A stretch of DNA of 64,000 bases from Mariprofundaceae bacterium. Lineage in GTDB: Bacteria; Pseudomonadota; Zetaproteobacteria; Mariprofundales; Mariprofundaceae. Shown in pieces: positions 36,975-46,275 of this stretch. The stretch spans positions 124,001 through 188,000 of the forward strand of contig JAJFLC010000012.1 in the NCBI GenBank assembly GCA_021772895.1, in the 5' to 3' direction. Position 1 is the first letter of the stretch; each line of letters opens with the position of its first letter. The notes under the pieces were generated by a model. It made no database searches and had not been told where the DNA came from. It saw only the letters and a list, made by a program, of their open reading frames with translations. Position numbers and translations under genes: made by a program.

Positions 36975-37847
36975 ATGCTTTTAATGATCTCAGGACTTTC
37001 AGGTGCGGGAAAAAGTACCGCATTGCATGCGTTGGAAGACCTGGGTTTTTTTTGCACAGATAATCTCCCGGCAGCGATGCTTTCCGATTGGGCCGGGCAG
37101 GCGCTGAAGCAGCACCAGCACGCGGCAGTTTGTGTAGATATTCGTAGCAGTGAAAGCCCAAAAACACTCTATCACGCCCTTGAAAAAGCCAGAGCGGAAA
37201 ATGAATGGCAACTGTTGTTCATTGATGCCAATGATGAAGTATTACTACGCCGCTTCTCCACCTTACGCCGCAAACACCCGTTTAGTTCTGATGAAGAACT
37301 TTCCAAAACCATTGATGCCGAACGCAAAGCACTTGGCCAACTTCGCGAACAATCAAATCTGGTTTTAAACAGTTCAAATTTAAACCCTTATGAATTGGCA
37401 GATCTGGTTGAGTCTTTCTGGAAAAATTTCTGTGAATTAGAAAATTCTCCACATGATATGGTCTGTTCTATTATCTCATTCAGCTATCAGCGTGGCCTTC
37501 CTCCTGCTGCTGATATGGTGATGGACATGCGTTTTTTACCCAACCCTCATTACATCCCTGAACTTGCCCCCTTAACCGGGCAAGATAAACCCATTCAGGA
37601 CTTTTTTACCTCACTTCCAGATGTGCGTGAAACAGAAAAAAGGCTACAGGAGTGGATCAGTTTTATCTGGCCTCACTTGCAGCGTGAACGCAAACGTTAT
37701 TTCACACTGGCTATTGGCTGTAGTGGTGGCAGACATCGTTCTGTTTATATGGCTGAGCAGTTAGCCCAATGGATTCGCAATCAGGGCATCGCAGCGCCTG
37801 TGCTAAAACACAGAGAGTTAACACGAATTGTCGGCGATTCAATATGA
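36975..37847 (+). CDS. rapZ: RapZ, nucleotide-binding RNase adapter protein
   Basis: RapZ (YvcJ family) is an RNA-binding P-loop protein that in E. coli targets the GlmZ small RNA for RNase E and senses glucosamine-6-phosphate. The 290-residue protein has Walker A GLSGAGKS at 7-14, FSYQRGLPPAADMVMDMRFLPNPHY and CSGGRHRSVYMAE in the C-terminal domain. ATG 36975 gives the family N-terminus, and the gene begins 16 bases after hprK. I see no glmY/glmZ-like RNA in the window. Confidence 0.95.
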   Translation: MLLMISGLSGAGKSTALHALEDLGFFCTDNLPAAMLSDWAGQALKQHQHAAVCVDIRSSESPKTLYHALEKARAENEWQLLFIDANDEVLLRRFSTLRRKHPFSSDEELSKTIDAERKALGQLREQSNLVLNSSNLNPYELADLVESFWKNFCELENSPHDMVCSIISFSYQRGLPPAADMVMDMRFLPNPHYIPELAPLTGQDKPIQDFFTSLPDVRETEKRLQEWISFIWPHLQRERKRYFTLAIGCSGGRHRSVYMAEQLAQWIRNQGIAAPVLKHRELTRIVGDSI

Positions 37848-37964
37848 GTACATCTACATGAATACAACATCCGCTTTGCCAAAAGGTAAAAAGACAAAAA
37901 TGATTTTAGTTTTTTCAAGCCGTTTCCATGCCCATTTAAGACACACAATCTACAGAGGTCGCAG

Positions 37965-38414
37965 ATGATCGGAATCATTCTCATTGCACATGCCAACATT
38001 GCCGGTGAAATGCTCACTGCCGCTGAACATGTGCTCGGAAAACAGTCGCTTGTTGCAACACTCAATGTTGAAAACTCAGATCAACCGGGTTTGCTCCATG
38101 ACCAATTGACACAATTGATCTGCCAATCGAATACAGGCGATGGGGTATTTATTCTTGCAGATATGTTCGGAGGCACGCCGTGCAATGTTGCTTTGAGTTG
38201 TGCTGAACAGGCCCATGTTGAAATTCTATCCGGTTTTAACCTTCCGGCTTTAATCAAGGCACTCCTGTTCAGGCAACAAACACATGATTTGAAAGAACTT
38301 GCACACGAAATCATGTCCTCTGGAAAACAATATATATGTCTGGCATCCGATTACATGACTGAACATGGAAAACCCGGGTGTTCTTCCGGCAAGGATGACC
38401 TTTCCCGTGCCTGA
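37965..38414 (+). CDS. PTS EIIA, mannose family
   Basis: This 149-residue protein is an EIIA-Man/AgaF domain. MIGIILIAHANIAGEML contains the phosphorylated histidine H9, and GVFILADMFGGTPCNVAL is the second hallmark. It lacks fused EIIB, and no EIIC/EIID permease is encoded nearby, so it likely works in phosphate signalling rather than sugar import. Its 3' end overlaps the HPr gene by 20 bases. Confidence 0.9.
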   Translation: MIGIILIAHANIAGEMLTAAEHVLGKQSLVATLNVENSDQPGLLHDQLTQLICQSNTGDGVFILADMFGGTPCNVALSCAEQAHVEILSGFNLPALIKALLFRQQTHDLKELAHEIMSSGKQYICLASDYMTEHGKPGCSSGKDDLSRA

Positions 38415-38676
38415 GAAATTTATTCATATTAATAACAAGCTCGGCCTGCATGCGCGTGCTTCAGCAAAGCTTGTTGCAACAGCAAGTCGATTCAGCAGTG
38501 AAATTACGTTAATCAAGGATCATGTTGAGGTTAACGGGAAAAGTATCATGGGTATTATGATGCTTGCTGCATGTAAAGGGACCGAGCTCACTTTACGCGC
38601 CGAGGGCAAAGATGCCGAAGAAGCTCTGGAGACCATTGAATCGCTTGTGAACAACCGCTTTGGGGAAGATGAGTGA
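38395..38676 (+). CDS. Phosphocarrier protein HPr
   Basis: HPr passes phosphate from EI to EIIA proteins. The 93-residue product has the EI-phosphorylated histidine H19 in KLGLHARASAKL. NGKSIMGIMML contains S50, which corresponds to the regulatory Ser46 target of HprK. ATG 38395 matches family length; a start at 38365 would add ten residues and deepen the overlap with the EIIA gene. It overlaps EI by one base. Confidence 0.93.
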   Translation: MTFPVPEKFIHINNKLGLHARASAKLVATASRFSSEITLIKDHVEVNGKSIMGIMMLAACKGTELTLRAEGKDAEEALETIESLVNNRFGEDE

Positions 38677-40343
38677 TGACTGGGCAACAACTGGAAACGT
38701 TTCAGGGTAACGCCATCGCTTCAAGTAATGGCATTGTGATTGGCCGCTTGCAAAAACTCACATCAGGTCGTTATCCCGTTCCTGAACGAAAGCTAAAACA
38801 TGCCGATATCGCTTTTGAATTACAGCGCCTGGATCAGGCCCTTGAAGAAGCATTCAAAGAGCTTGATGAAGAACAGGCACACCTATCAAACATCAAGAGT
38901 CAGGAGCCATTGATGCTCTTAAACGCACATTCTCTGATGCTTCGAGACCCTGAGTTAATTGATAAATCCCGACAGCTTATTGAAGAGCAACAGATCAACG
39001 CCGAGTGGGCGCTTCGTCAACAGCTTGATGTCATAGAATCAGTTTTTGATGAAATTGAAGACCCTTATCTCCGGGAAAAAAAGGCAGATGTTGAACAGGC
39101 TGGTGTCCGCATTTTGCGTCATCTTATGGGACAAACGCTCGAATTTGAAATTCCTGAAACCAATGAGCCTCAAATTTTAATTGGCACAGAGTTCAGCCCA
39201 CAAGACATTGTAATGCTCTGGCGTCTTGGCATCGCAGGTGTGATTGCAGAGCAGGGTGGTATGAATGCTCACTCAATTATTGTTGCCCGTGGTATCGGCA
39301 TGCCCGCTTTAATTGGCTCAGAAGATATTTTAAACAAATCCAATGATGGCGACACCATTATTCTGGATGCCGAACTTGGTAAATGGATCATCAATCCATC
39401 CGATGTTGATTACGATCATTATCATCACTTTATCGCAGCCCTTGAGATTATCCATGATGACCTGGCTATCTATGCAGATAAACCCTCTCTGAGTAGCGAT
39501 CATCATATTTTACCCATCATGGCAAATCTTGAATTTGAAGAAGAATTGATTCAAGCCCATCAGGTAGGCGCAGAAGGTATTGGCCTTTTCCGAACAGAAT
39601 TTTCTTTTCTTCAAAGCAAATATACACCCAGTGAAGCTGAATTATATCAGCATTATTCCCATATCATTCGTGGCATGAAAAACAGGCCTGTCACGTTTCG
39701 TTTACTCGATATTGGCGGTGATAAAGCCTCTCTGTTTCAACGCCTTTCCGGCTATAAATATGGTGGTGAAAACCCTGCCATGGGTCTGCGCGGCGTCCGG
39801 CTTCTGTTACAGATTCCAGCGTTATTAAAACTTCAACTCACTGCTCTTATCAAAGCTGCCGATGAAAGCCCAATTAATATTCTGGTACCTATGGTCTCCA
39901 TGGTTGAAGAAATCCAACAGGTGCGCGATATGGTTCACACCTGCAAACAGGAGCTCGGCGTCGCCACAGACATCACGGTAGGTGTAATGATTGAAATTCC
40001 TGCTGCTGCCATGATTGCGCAGGAACTCGCTGAAGTTTCTGATTTTTTCTCCATCGGCACCAATGATCTGATTCAATACACACTGGCTGTAGACCGAGGG
40101 GATGAAGACGTTGGAAAAATTTATAAACCAACGCACCCCGCCATTTATCAATTTATCCGCTTATCGGTTGAAGCCGCTAAAAGGAAAGGTATCCCTGTGT
40201 CTGTTTGTGGTGAACTTGCTGCTGACCCGGAATGGACACAGGACTTTCTAAATATGGGTATAGATTCCCTTTCCATGGGTCTAAACAGCATTTTAATGAT
40301 TCGTAAACATCTCAGTTTTTTAGAGTATCGGCCTACACATTAG
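38676..40343 (+). CDS. PTS enzyme I
   Basis: EI takes phosphate from phosphoenolpyruvate and transfers it to HPr. The 555-residue enzyme has the phosphohistidine motif GGMNAHSIIVARG (H199), where the usual TSH is NAH. The PEP-binding barrel carries EGIGLFRTEFSF, GDKA, GTNDLIQYTLAVDRGD and CGELAADP. The start is ATG 38676, overlapping the HPr stop (TGATG); GTG 38673 is the alternative. There is no GAF domain, so it is the plain EI type rather than PtsP. Confidence 0.94.
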   Translation: MTGQQLETFQGNAIASSNGIVIGRLQKLTSGRYPVPERKLKHADIAFELQRLDQALEEAFKELDEEQAHLSNIKSQEPLMLLNAHSLMLRDPELIDKSRQLIEEQQINAEWALRQQLDVIESVFDEIEDPYLREKKADVEQAGVRILRHLMGQTLEFEIPETNEPQILIGTEFSPQDIVMLWRLGIAGVIAEQGGMNAHSIIVARGIGMPALIGSEDILNKSNDGDTIILDAELGKWIINPSDVDYDHYHHFIAALEIIHDDLAIYADKPSLSSDHHILPIMANLEFEEELIQAHQVGAEGIGLFRTEFSFLQSKYTPSEAELYQHYSHIIRGMKNRPVTFRLLDIGGDKASLFQRLSGYKYGGENPAMGLRGVRLLLQIPALLKLQLTALIKAADESPINILVPMVSMVEEIQQVRDMVHTCKQELGVATDITVGVMIEIPAAAMIAQELAEVSDFFSIGTNDLIQYTLAVDRGDEDVGKIYKPTHPAIYQFIRLSVEAAKRKGIPVSVCGELAADPEWTQDFLNMGIDSLSMGLNSILMIRKHLSFLEYRPTH

Positions 40344-40426
40344 ATTCTATTTTGCTCGATCAGACACATCCGTTTACCCTGTGCCCAAAATAAGTTAACA
40401 AGCTGCCAAAAAGAGAGGAATAAGCC

Positions 40427-41404
40427 ATGCGCTATGATTGGAATGTTGATGAAATTTCAGAGTTGTTTGAGCTGCCATTTAATGATTTGATGTTTCGTGC
40501 TCAGCAAGCACATCGGGCACACTTTGATGCCAATGAAATTCAACTTTCCACGCTCCTTTCAATCAAAACCGGTGGTTGTCCTGAAGATTGTAAATATTGT
40601 CCACAGAGTTCCCGTTATGACACTGGCCTTGAAAAAGAGCTTCTGATGGCCAAGGAAGAGGTTCTCGCCAATGCCCGCGCTGCCAAAGAAAAGGGTGCTA
40701 CACGTTTCTGTATGGGTGCGGCATGGCGTGAGCCCAAAGGCCGTGCCTTTGAAATCGTCTGCGATATGGTTAGCGAAGTACGCGATATGGGCATGGAAAC
40801 CTGTGCTACACTTGGCATGCTCAACGAAGAGCAGGCAGCAAAACTAAAAGAAGCCGGACTTGATTATTATAACCACAACCTCGATACCGACCCTGAATAC
40901 TACAAAGAGATCATCTCCACACGTTCCTATGAAGAACGGCTGGATACGCTGAAACATGTTCGTGCCAAAGGCATGAGTATCTGTTGTGGCGGTATTGTTG
41001 GTATGGGCGAAACCCGTCGTCATCGTGCAGGCCTTGTCGCGCAACTTGCCCGTATGAATCCACACCCTGAATCCGTGCCAATCAACATGCTGATCAAAAT
41101 TGAAGGCACGCCCATGGAAAACCTGGATGATCTTGATACATTCGAATTCATCCGTTCTATTGCTGTTGCGCGTATCACAATGCCAGCTTCACATGTCCGT
41201 CTTTCAGCAGGTCGTGAAGCCATGTCTGATGAAATGCAGGCGCTCTGTTTTATGGCTGGAGCGAATTCAATTTTTTATGGTGAAAAACTGCTTACTGCTG
41301 AAAATCAGGATGCGGATAGTGATCAGGCACTCTTTGAAAGGCTTGGCCTGCGTGCAGAAGAGAAAGTGGATGTAGCGTCATCACGCCGCATGGTAAATGC
41401 CTAA
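40427..41404 (+). CDS. bioB: Biotin synthase
   Basis: BioB is the radical-SAM enzyme converting dethiobiotin to biotin. The 325-residue protein has the cluster motif C51-x3-C55-x2-C58 (CPEDCKYC). [12 protein letters not shown] and the [26 protein letters not shown] region are standard for the second-cluster site. A GAGAGGAA site precedes the ATG. No other bio genes are adjacent. The 211 bases after it contain no visible gene. Confidence 0.97.
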   Translation: MRYDWNVDEISELFELPFNDLMFRAQQAHRAHFDANEIQLSTLLSIKTGGCPEDCKYCPQSSRYDTGLEKELLMAKEEVLANARAAKEKGATRFCMGAAWREPKGRAFEIVCDMVSEVRDMGMETCATLGMLNEEQAAKLKEAGLDYYNHNLDTDPEYYKEIISTRSYEERLDTLKHVRAKGMSICCGGIVGMGETRRHRAGLVAQLARMNPHPESVPINMLIKIEGTPMENLDDLDTFEFIRSIAVARITMPASHVRLSAGREAMSDEMQALCFMAGANSIFYGEKLLTAENQDADSDQALFERLGLRAEEKVDVASSRRMVNA

Positions 41405-41615
41405 ATTTCAATCTTAAGTCTCATCCAACACCTTCCGTGATGTTTGTATTTACTCCAAATTGAACGCCTGATTTTGTCTACTTCGTCTAATATCCCATCA
41501 GGCATCCCTAGATAAGGGGGAAATCAACAAATGGTTATCCCATGGAGCCTTTGATTCAATATTCACTGTGCAACAGGCCTACCATTGCTATTCAGCGTTA
41601 AATCGCCAATAACGA

Positions 41616-42131
41616 TTATAGTACACGTACAGACTTATAATAGGCACGCTGCCAATAAGGAGACAACTTCGAAAGCATGACGCCTTTAGATTTAGAGGCA
41701 TGGATAAATTGATTGTTTCCAACGTAGATGCCGGTGTGCAAACCGGTTCGTGATGTTTTGAATAAAACAATGTCACCAGCTGTTAACCTGCGATATGAAA
41801 CCCGTCTGCCAGTTCTTGCTAACAGTTGAGTTGAGCGTGGCACTTCAATACCAAGCACATCCCGAAAAGCAATATGTACAAAACCTGAGCAGTCCACACC
41901 ATATTTGCTATTACCACCAAAACGGTAGGGTGCGCCTTCCCATTTCTGGAAGTGACGTAGCAATTGCTGGCGCATGGTTTTTCCCGATGTATGTGCAATG
42001 CGATATTCAGAAGGTGTTGTATAGCCTGCGGCTATCGCTTGCTGTGAACCAACAGGGCATAATAAAATAACAGCCATTGCCCACCCGTAGACAGGAATTG
42101 TATGGCGAAGATAATATAAGGTGGCTTGCAT
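41616..42131 (-). CDS. NlpC/P60 cell-wall endopeptidase
   Basis: This 171-residue secreted protein has an N-terminal hydrophobic signal or anchor (about 11-35). An NlpC/P60 domain follows with the catalytic triad C81 (VDCSGFV), H132 (GLHTGIY) and H144 (FIHASKS). It resembles MepS/NlpC, which cut the D-Ala-mDAP cross-links or stems of peptidoglycan. A cysteine at 25 is not in a good lipobox context. All catalytic residues are present. Confidence 0.9.
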   Translation of the reverse strand: MQATLYYLRHTIPVYGWAMAVILLCPVGSQQAIAAGYTTPSEYRIAHTSGKTMRQQLLRHFQKWEGAPYRFGGNSKYGVDCSGFVHIAFRDVLGIEVPRSTQLLARTGRRVSYRRLTAGDIVLFKTSRTGLHTGIYVGNNQFIHASKSKGVMLSKLSPYWQRAYYKSVRVL

Positions 42132-42316
42132 GGCCCCATTCTACGGCACATAAGGATTCAATGTGTGAGCCGGATCACCGGAACGGGTTGTAAATAATAC
42201 AAGTAAGGGTGGAATTTATGCGAACATTGGAAGCGATCATATCGAAACCCTGATTATATATTGATGCTCAGCCAGTTATGCCAACCCATCCAATCACGAA
42301 AATAACAGTGAGAAGA

Positions 42317-43186
42317 CTAGGCAAACTCGGGAAGCAGACTGGCTTCAAATACCGGGCCATCGACACAAACACGCCGGTATTTCTCTTCTCCTTCTTCAAC
42401 AGTTTTCACCACACATCCGGCACAGCCACCAATGGCACAGGCCATATGTTCTTCCAGACTTAAATAGGTTGGCAGCCCCAGTTCTCGCCCAACTCTTGCC
42501 ACAGCATGCAGCATGGGATGTGGGCCACATGAAAGTAACACACAGCGAGAACGTTCTTCTTCATTTAGTGCCAGAAGATAGTCACGGGCAAGATCGGGCA
42601 CATGGCCTTCATAACAGCCATAAAACCCTGCGTTGGAGGCAAGACGCGAGGTAATGCCGCGTTCTTCCAAAGAGGTAATGCCCAGAATGGTATTTCCTCC
42701 TACACCGGGAAGCAGAGCAGTGGATGGTTTTAAGGCAAAAGGAAATTCAACTTCGGAGCCTGCAAATACCACTGTGGATGCTTTGTCTATCAAGTGCATC
42801 GCACAGAAAATCATAGGTGGGATGCCCACGCCGCCGCCAATCAAAACGTAACGCTTTGAATGATCCGACAAATCAAATGGACGCCCGATAGGACCAAGTA
42901 TGGGCATGGTTTCGCCCACTTTTCGTTCACGCAGTAACCGGGTACCTTCACCAATCGCTTTAACCAGCAGATCAACCGTACCTTTTTCAGGATCGGTCAA
43001 CATAATGGAGATAGGACGGCGCATCGGACGTTCATCTGACACCTGTAAGTGTACAAACTGGCCCGGCTCGGCGGTCGCTGCTGTTTTTGGTGCTTTGACA
43101 CGCATCACAAACTGATCGCCGGGATGATGAACATTGGCGAGAATTTCGGCGGACTCTTCAAAAATCGTATTTCTTTGAGGAGTCAT
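42317..43186 (-). CDS. pyrK: Dihydroorotate dehydrogenase electron-transfer subunit
   Basis: PyrK carries FAD and a [2Fe-2S] cluster and passes electrons from the PyrD-type subunit to NAD. The 289-residue protein has the FNR-type FAD site (PMRRPISIML) and the NAD-binding GGGVGIPPMIF. The C-terminal cluster motif is C-x4-C-x2-C...C in CAIGGCAGCVVKT...RRVC. It is the last gene of the minus-strand pyrimidine block, separated from pyrC by the restriction-modification pair. The partner pyrD is not in the window. Confidence 0.92.
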   Translation of the reverse strand: MTPQRNTIFEESAEILANVHHPGDQFVMRVKAPKTAATAEPGQFVHLQVSDERPMRRPISIMLTDPEKGTVDLLVKAIGEGTRLLRERKVGETMPILGPIGRPFDLSDHSKRYVLIGGGVGIPPMIFCAMHLIDKASTVVFAGSEVEFPFALKPSTALLPGVGGNTILGITSLEERGITSRLASNAGFYGCYEGHVPDLARDYLLALNEEERSRCVLLSCGPHPMLHAVARVGRELGLPTYLSLEEHMACAIGGCAGCVVKTVEEGEEKYRRVCVDGPVFEASLLPEFA

Positions 43187-43201
43187 AAATAATCTAATCG
43201 T

Positions 43202-43879
43202 TCAGGGAGTGTTATCAGTTTCATAAGGGGTGGCCGATTCAAGCATTGTAGGCTGGGCCGCTTGTGAGTGATTGGAATATGTTGGCCAATTTGGTTGATA
43301 ATCTTCAGCCTGGTTTCCCCAAGTTACCCAGTGTTCTCTGCTTCCTCGACCAAACAGTTCCAAATATGGTCCCGGACTGCACTCTTCAATAATCGAGTAT
43401 TGTTCATCAGGTTTTCTGGAGTGTTCACGTTTGCGAGAACGAATAATATTCACCTGTCTTCGTCCAGGCTGAAGCGTACGCATGCTGCCTCGGATGCCAA
43501 ATAAAATTATTTCGGTTACGTTGCGAAAATAAAAACCAACACCGCGTCCGTCTGGTCCGCCATCTTTACGAACTTTTTCCCAGATAACGTTGGTTTTATA
43601 TGTGAAGCCCCACGCCTCCATAACTGCCAAGCCTTCTGCCAATAATGCATTGGGGACCCATAAATAGAGATGTGCATTGTCTTCAGCAGCCTGGTGTACG
43701 GGAATATCTTTAATTTTTTGTAAATTTAAAGTTGGATAACGTGAAAGCCTTTTATGCTCAGGAGCCATCTTTCCTGTACGATTTTGGAATTGCCATGGGG
43801 GGTCGGCAAGAATGGTTTTAAATCGATGATTGCCAATAAACTGTTGAAAATCTTTACTGGCATCTATTTCTTGAGTCAT
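43202..43879 (-). CDS. MT-A70-family adenine-N6 DNA methyltransferase (R-M partner)
   Basis: This 225-residue protein has the catalytic motif DPPW at 26-29, followed by HLYLWVPNALLAEGLAVMEAWGFTYKTNVIW and the C-terminal LELFGRGSREHWVTWGNQ, typical of MT-A70 m6A methyltransferases. Next to a restriction endonuclease gene it most likely protects the host recognition site by adenine methylation. Its ATG lies one base after the endonuclease stop (TAA-A-ATG), so translation is coupled. The last 30 residues are a low-complexity tail. pyrK starts 15 bases downstream. Confidence 0.85.
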   Translation of the reverse strand: MTQEIDASKDFQQFIGNHRFKTILADPPWQFQNRTGKMAPEHKRLSRYPTLNLQKIKDIPVHQAAEDNAHLYLWVPNALLAEGLAVMEAWGFTYKTNVIWEKVRKDGGPDGRGVGFYFRNVTEIILFGIRGSMRTLQPGRRQVNIIRSRKREHSRKPDEQYSIIEECSPGPYLELFGRGSREHWVTWGNQAEDYQPNWPTYSNHSQAAQPTMLESATPYETDNTP

Positions 43880-43880
43880 T

Positions 43881-44471
43881 TTAACAATCCTCTATATAAA
43901 GTGTATCTTTAATGCCAAATACAAGGATTGGACAACCACCACCGCTGCCCCCCTCGACACGAGGCAACAATTTCCCCATATGTGTTGTAGACGCCCCGTA
44001 AGAGGCCCCCCGGCCAAGTGACTTAAAGATATTTTGCAACTCATCACAACGGGTAATAATGATACCAACACTAACTGCTCGAAGATCAAACAGTAAGCGA
44101 AAATTGTTTAGGTCACGGTCAAAAAACGGGTCTTTATTATTCCATTCAATTTCAAGCGCAACTCTGTTTTTAAAGCAGTCAATTTTATGCGTCGGGGTAT
44201 TCATTTCATTTTCATCGACAACGACTTTTGTTGAAAAGTCCTTTTCAACCCAGCCGAGGTCATAAAGAAAGCTATCGATCCAACCCGATACTTTTGACTT
44301 TCTTCCTCCACCAACAGTGATCCAACTTTTCATCAACCGAAAATCGGTAAGCATTGCTAATAAATCTTCCCACTCGTCAGGAAAGTCATTTTTTAAAATT
44401 GCGCAAGCGTGCTTCCATTCATGAACTTCATAATGTTCCGTGATGTAGTACGGTAATAATTCCTTTCCCAT
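43881..44471 (-). CDS. BglII/BstYI-family type II restriction endonuclease
   Basis: This 196-residue protein carries HKIDCFKNRVALEIEWNNKDPFFDRDL. The acidic set D98...E107-x-E109 has the spacing of the BglII/BstYI active site, and IEWNNKDPFFDRDLNNFR is the family signature. BstYI cuts RGATCY and BglII AGATCT, so a GATC-core target is a reasonable expectation; it is inferred from family only. It is coupled to the MT-A70 methyltransferase, forming a compact type II restriction-modification unit. It starts 34 bases after the pyrC stop on the same strand. The putative active-site residues are all present. Confidence 0.85.
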   Translation of the reverse strand: MGKELLPYYITEHYEVHEWKHACAILKNDFPDEWEDLLAMLTDFRLMKSWITVGGGRKSKVSGWIDSFLYDLGWVEKDFSTKVVVDENEMNTPTHKIDCFKNRVALEIEWNNKDPFFDRDLNNFRLLFDLRAVSVGIIITRCDELQNIFKSLGRGASYGASTTHMGKLLPRVEGGSGGGCPILVFGIKDTLYIEDC

Positions 44472-44504
44472 GCAGTGAACCTATCTAACTTTTCAGAAAC
44501 ATCA

Positions 44505-45788
44505 TTAGCAAATCTGACCATTCTGATAAACAATACGTCCCGCCTTGATGGTATGATTGACCTGACCGGTCATTTTTTTGCCATGCCATGGTGTGTTTTT
44601 ACCTTTGGATACAAGCTTTTCACGATCCAAAGTCCACGTGGCACCGGCATCAAAAATGGTAATGTCTGCCTCTGCACCTACACTCAACGTGCCTGAATCA
44701 AGATTTAACAGCTTTGCAGGATTGCAGGTCATCTTGGCAATCATGTCAGACATCGAAAGTACATGATCGCGTACAAGTCCAAGAGAAACTGGCAGCATCG
44801 TCTCCAGACCCACAATGCCAAATGCTGCACAAGAGAGGCCACAGCGTTTGTCATCTTCATGATGGGGAGCATGATCCGTTGCAATCACTTCAATCGTACC
44901 ATCTCGCAAACCTTCGATCACAGCCAGACGATCTTCTTCGGTACGCAGTGGCGGACTCATTTTTGCATCCACGTTAAAACCAAGCACTTCTTCTTCGGTG
45001 AGCGCAAAGTGATGGGGTGCAGCTTCTGTCGTGACATGAAGTCCTTCCGCCTTTGCATCGCGCACCATCTTTACCCCTCCTTTGGAGGAGATATGTGCGA
45101 CATGATATCGGGCATCCGCACGACGTGTTAACATGATATCGCGGGAGATCATGGAGTCTTCACCTTCAACCGGCATGCCAGTAACCCCGAGCTGAGTGGA
45201 GATCCAGCCTTCGTTAATACAACCGTCTTTGGTCAACGCCAGCTCTTCGGCATGCTGAATAATCATATAGCCAAAACTGGCAGAATATTCGAGTGCCTTG
45301 CGCATCACGCCAGCATGCCAGATAGGCGCACCATCATCAGAAAAAGCCACGCAGCCTGCGCGTGTAAGTTCACGCATCTCGGTAAGCTCTTTGCCATTCA
45401 GGTTTTTGGTGACTGCCCCAATGGGATGAACATTGCACAGGCCAACCTGATCGGAGCGTTCGATGATCTGACGGGCAATGCCTGCATGATCAATGTGCGG
45501 ACCAGTATTGGGCATACAGCACATACTGGTAATGCCTCCCGCAACCGCAGCACGGGAGCCGGATTCAATGTCTTCTTTCCATTCCTGACCCGGTTCACGC
45601 AAATGCACATGCATATCAATCAGACCGGGGCAGACGATTTTGCCAGCTGCATCAATGATCTGATCTGCTGTGCCGCTATGCTTTCCTATTGCCGTGACCT
45701 TTCCATCCTCGACCCAAAGATCCGTTTTTTTATCTATGCCATTGGCAGGATCAATCACATGACCATTTTCAATTTTAAGTTTAGGCAT
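44505..45788 (-). CDS. pyrC: Dihydroorotase (class I)
   Basis: Dihydroorotase cyclises carbamoyl-aspartate in pyrimidine synthesis. The 427-residue amidohydrolase has the zinc-binding DMHVHLREPGQEWKEDI, VAHISSKGG and ATDHAPHHEDDK motifs, with the TAEAAPHH-type segment TTEAAPHHFALT. Length and motifs mark the active class I enzyme rather than the inactive PyrC-like partner of ATCase. The start overlaps the upstream thioesterase gene by 8 bases. Confidence 0.95.
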   Translation of the reverse strand: MPKLKIENGHVIDPANGIDKKTDLWVEDGKVTAIGKHSGTADQIIDAAGKIVCPGLIDMHVHLREPGQEWKEDIESGSRAAVAGGITSMCCMPNTGPHIDHAGIARQIIERSDQVGLCNVHPIGAVTKNLNGKELTEMRELTRAGCVAFSDDGAPIWHAGVMRKALEYSASFGYMIIQHAEELALTKDGCINEGWISTQLGVTGMPVEGEDSMISRDIMLTRRADARYHVAHISSKGGVKMVRDAKAEGLHVTTEAAPHHFALTEEEVLGFNVDAKMSPPLRTEEDRLAVIEGLRDGTIEVIATDHAPHHEDDKRCGLSCAAFGIVGLETMLPVSLGLVRDHVLSMSDMIAKMTCNPAKLLNLDSGTLSVGAEADITIFDAGATWTLDREKLVSKGKNTPWHGKKMTGQVNHTIKAGRIVYQNGQIC

Positions 45789-46272
45789 AAGGCACCCCTT
45801 TCGACATCCCGGAGGTCGTCGGGCTGGTTAATACTGCAACAAAGTCACCTTTGTTTTTAGCCATCACCTGTTCATGACAGGTGATATCTGTGTTTAATGT
45901 CATGCGGGCTTTACCTTTACGTTTTAACATGTTGATAAATCGCGCACATACATCTGGAGATTCAAATTGACACTTTGCTTCAAAGTCATCATCCACAGGC
46001 TTCAGAAAGTCCATTTCACTGTGTTGAATAACAAGCCTGACCGACAGGCCTTGATCTGTTAACCATCTGTGTAACAAAGCCCAGCCAGCCATAATACCAA
46101 TGGATGAAAGGCTGCCACCAAATGCGGTGTTTCTATGGTTAAGGTTAGCTGCAAGCGGCGCAGAAAGTTTTATCCATGTATCCGTTGCATCCACCACCTG
46201 AATACCCAAATGCTGCGTGATGGGAATATGATCATAAAGATAATTCTGAACGTCCTGAATCGTTGCACTCAT
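45781..46272 (-). CDS. YiiD C-terminal-type hotdog thioesterase
   Basis: This 163-residue hotdog-fold protein carries LNHRNTAFGGSLSSIGIMAGWALL, the signature of the putative bacterial thioesterase domain found at the C-terminus of YiiD. It probably hydrolyses acyl-CoA or acyl-ACP; the substrate is unknown. It sits between pyrB and pyrC with short spacing or overlap on both sides, so it is co-transcribed with pyrimidine genes without an obvious pathway link. Confidence 0.8.
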   Translation of the reverse strand: MSATIQDVQNYLYDHIPITQHLGIQVVDATDTWIKLSAPLAANLNHRNTAFGGSLSSIGIMAGWALLHRWLTDQGLSVRLVIQHSEMDFLKPVDDDFEAKCQFESPDVCARFINMLKRKGKARMTLNTDITCHEQVMAKNKGDFVAVLTSPTTSGMSKGVPYA

Positions 46273-46275
46273 GAT

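Noticed and set aside
45252-45860. 202-codon open frame antisense to pyrC
   Set aside because: It lies wholly opposite pyrC and its partner, with no start signal or family features.
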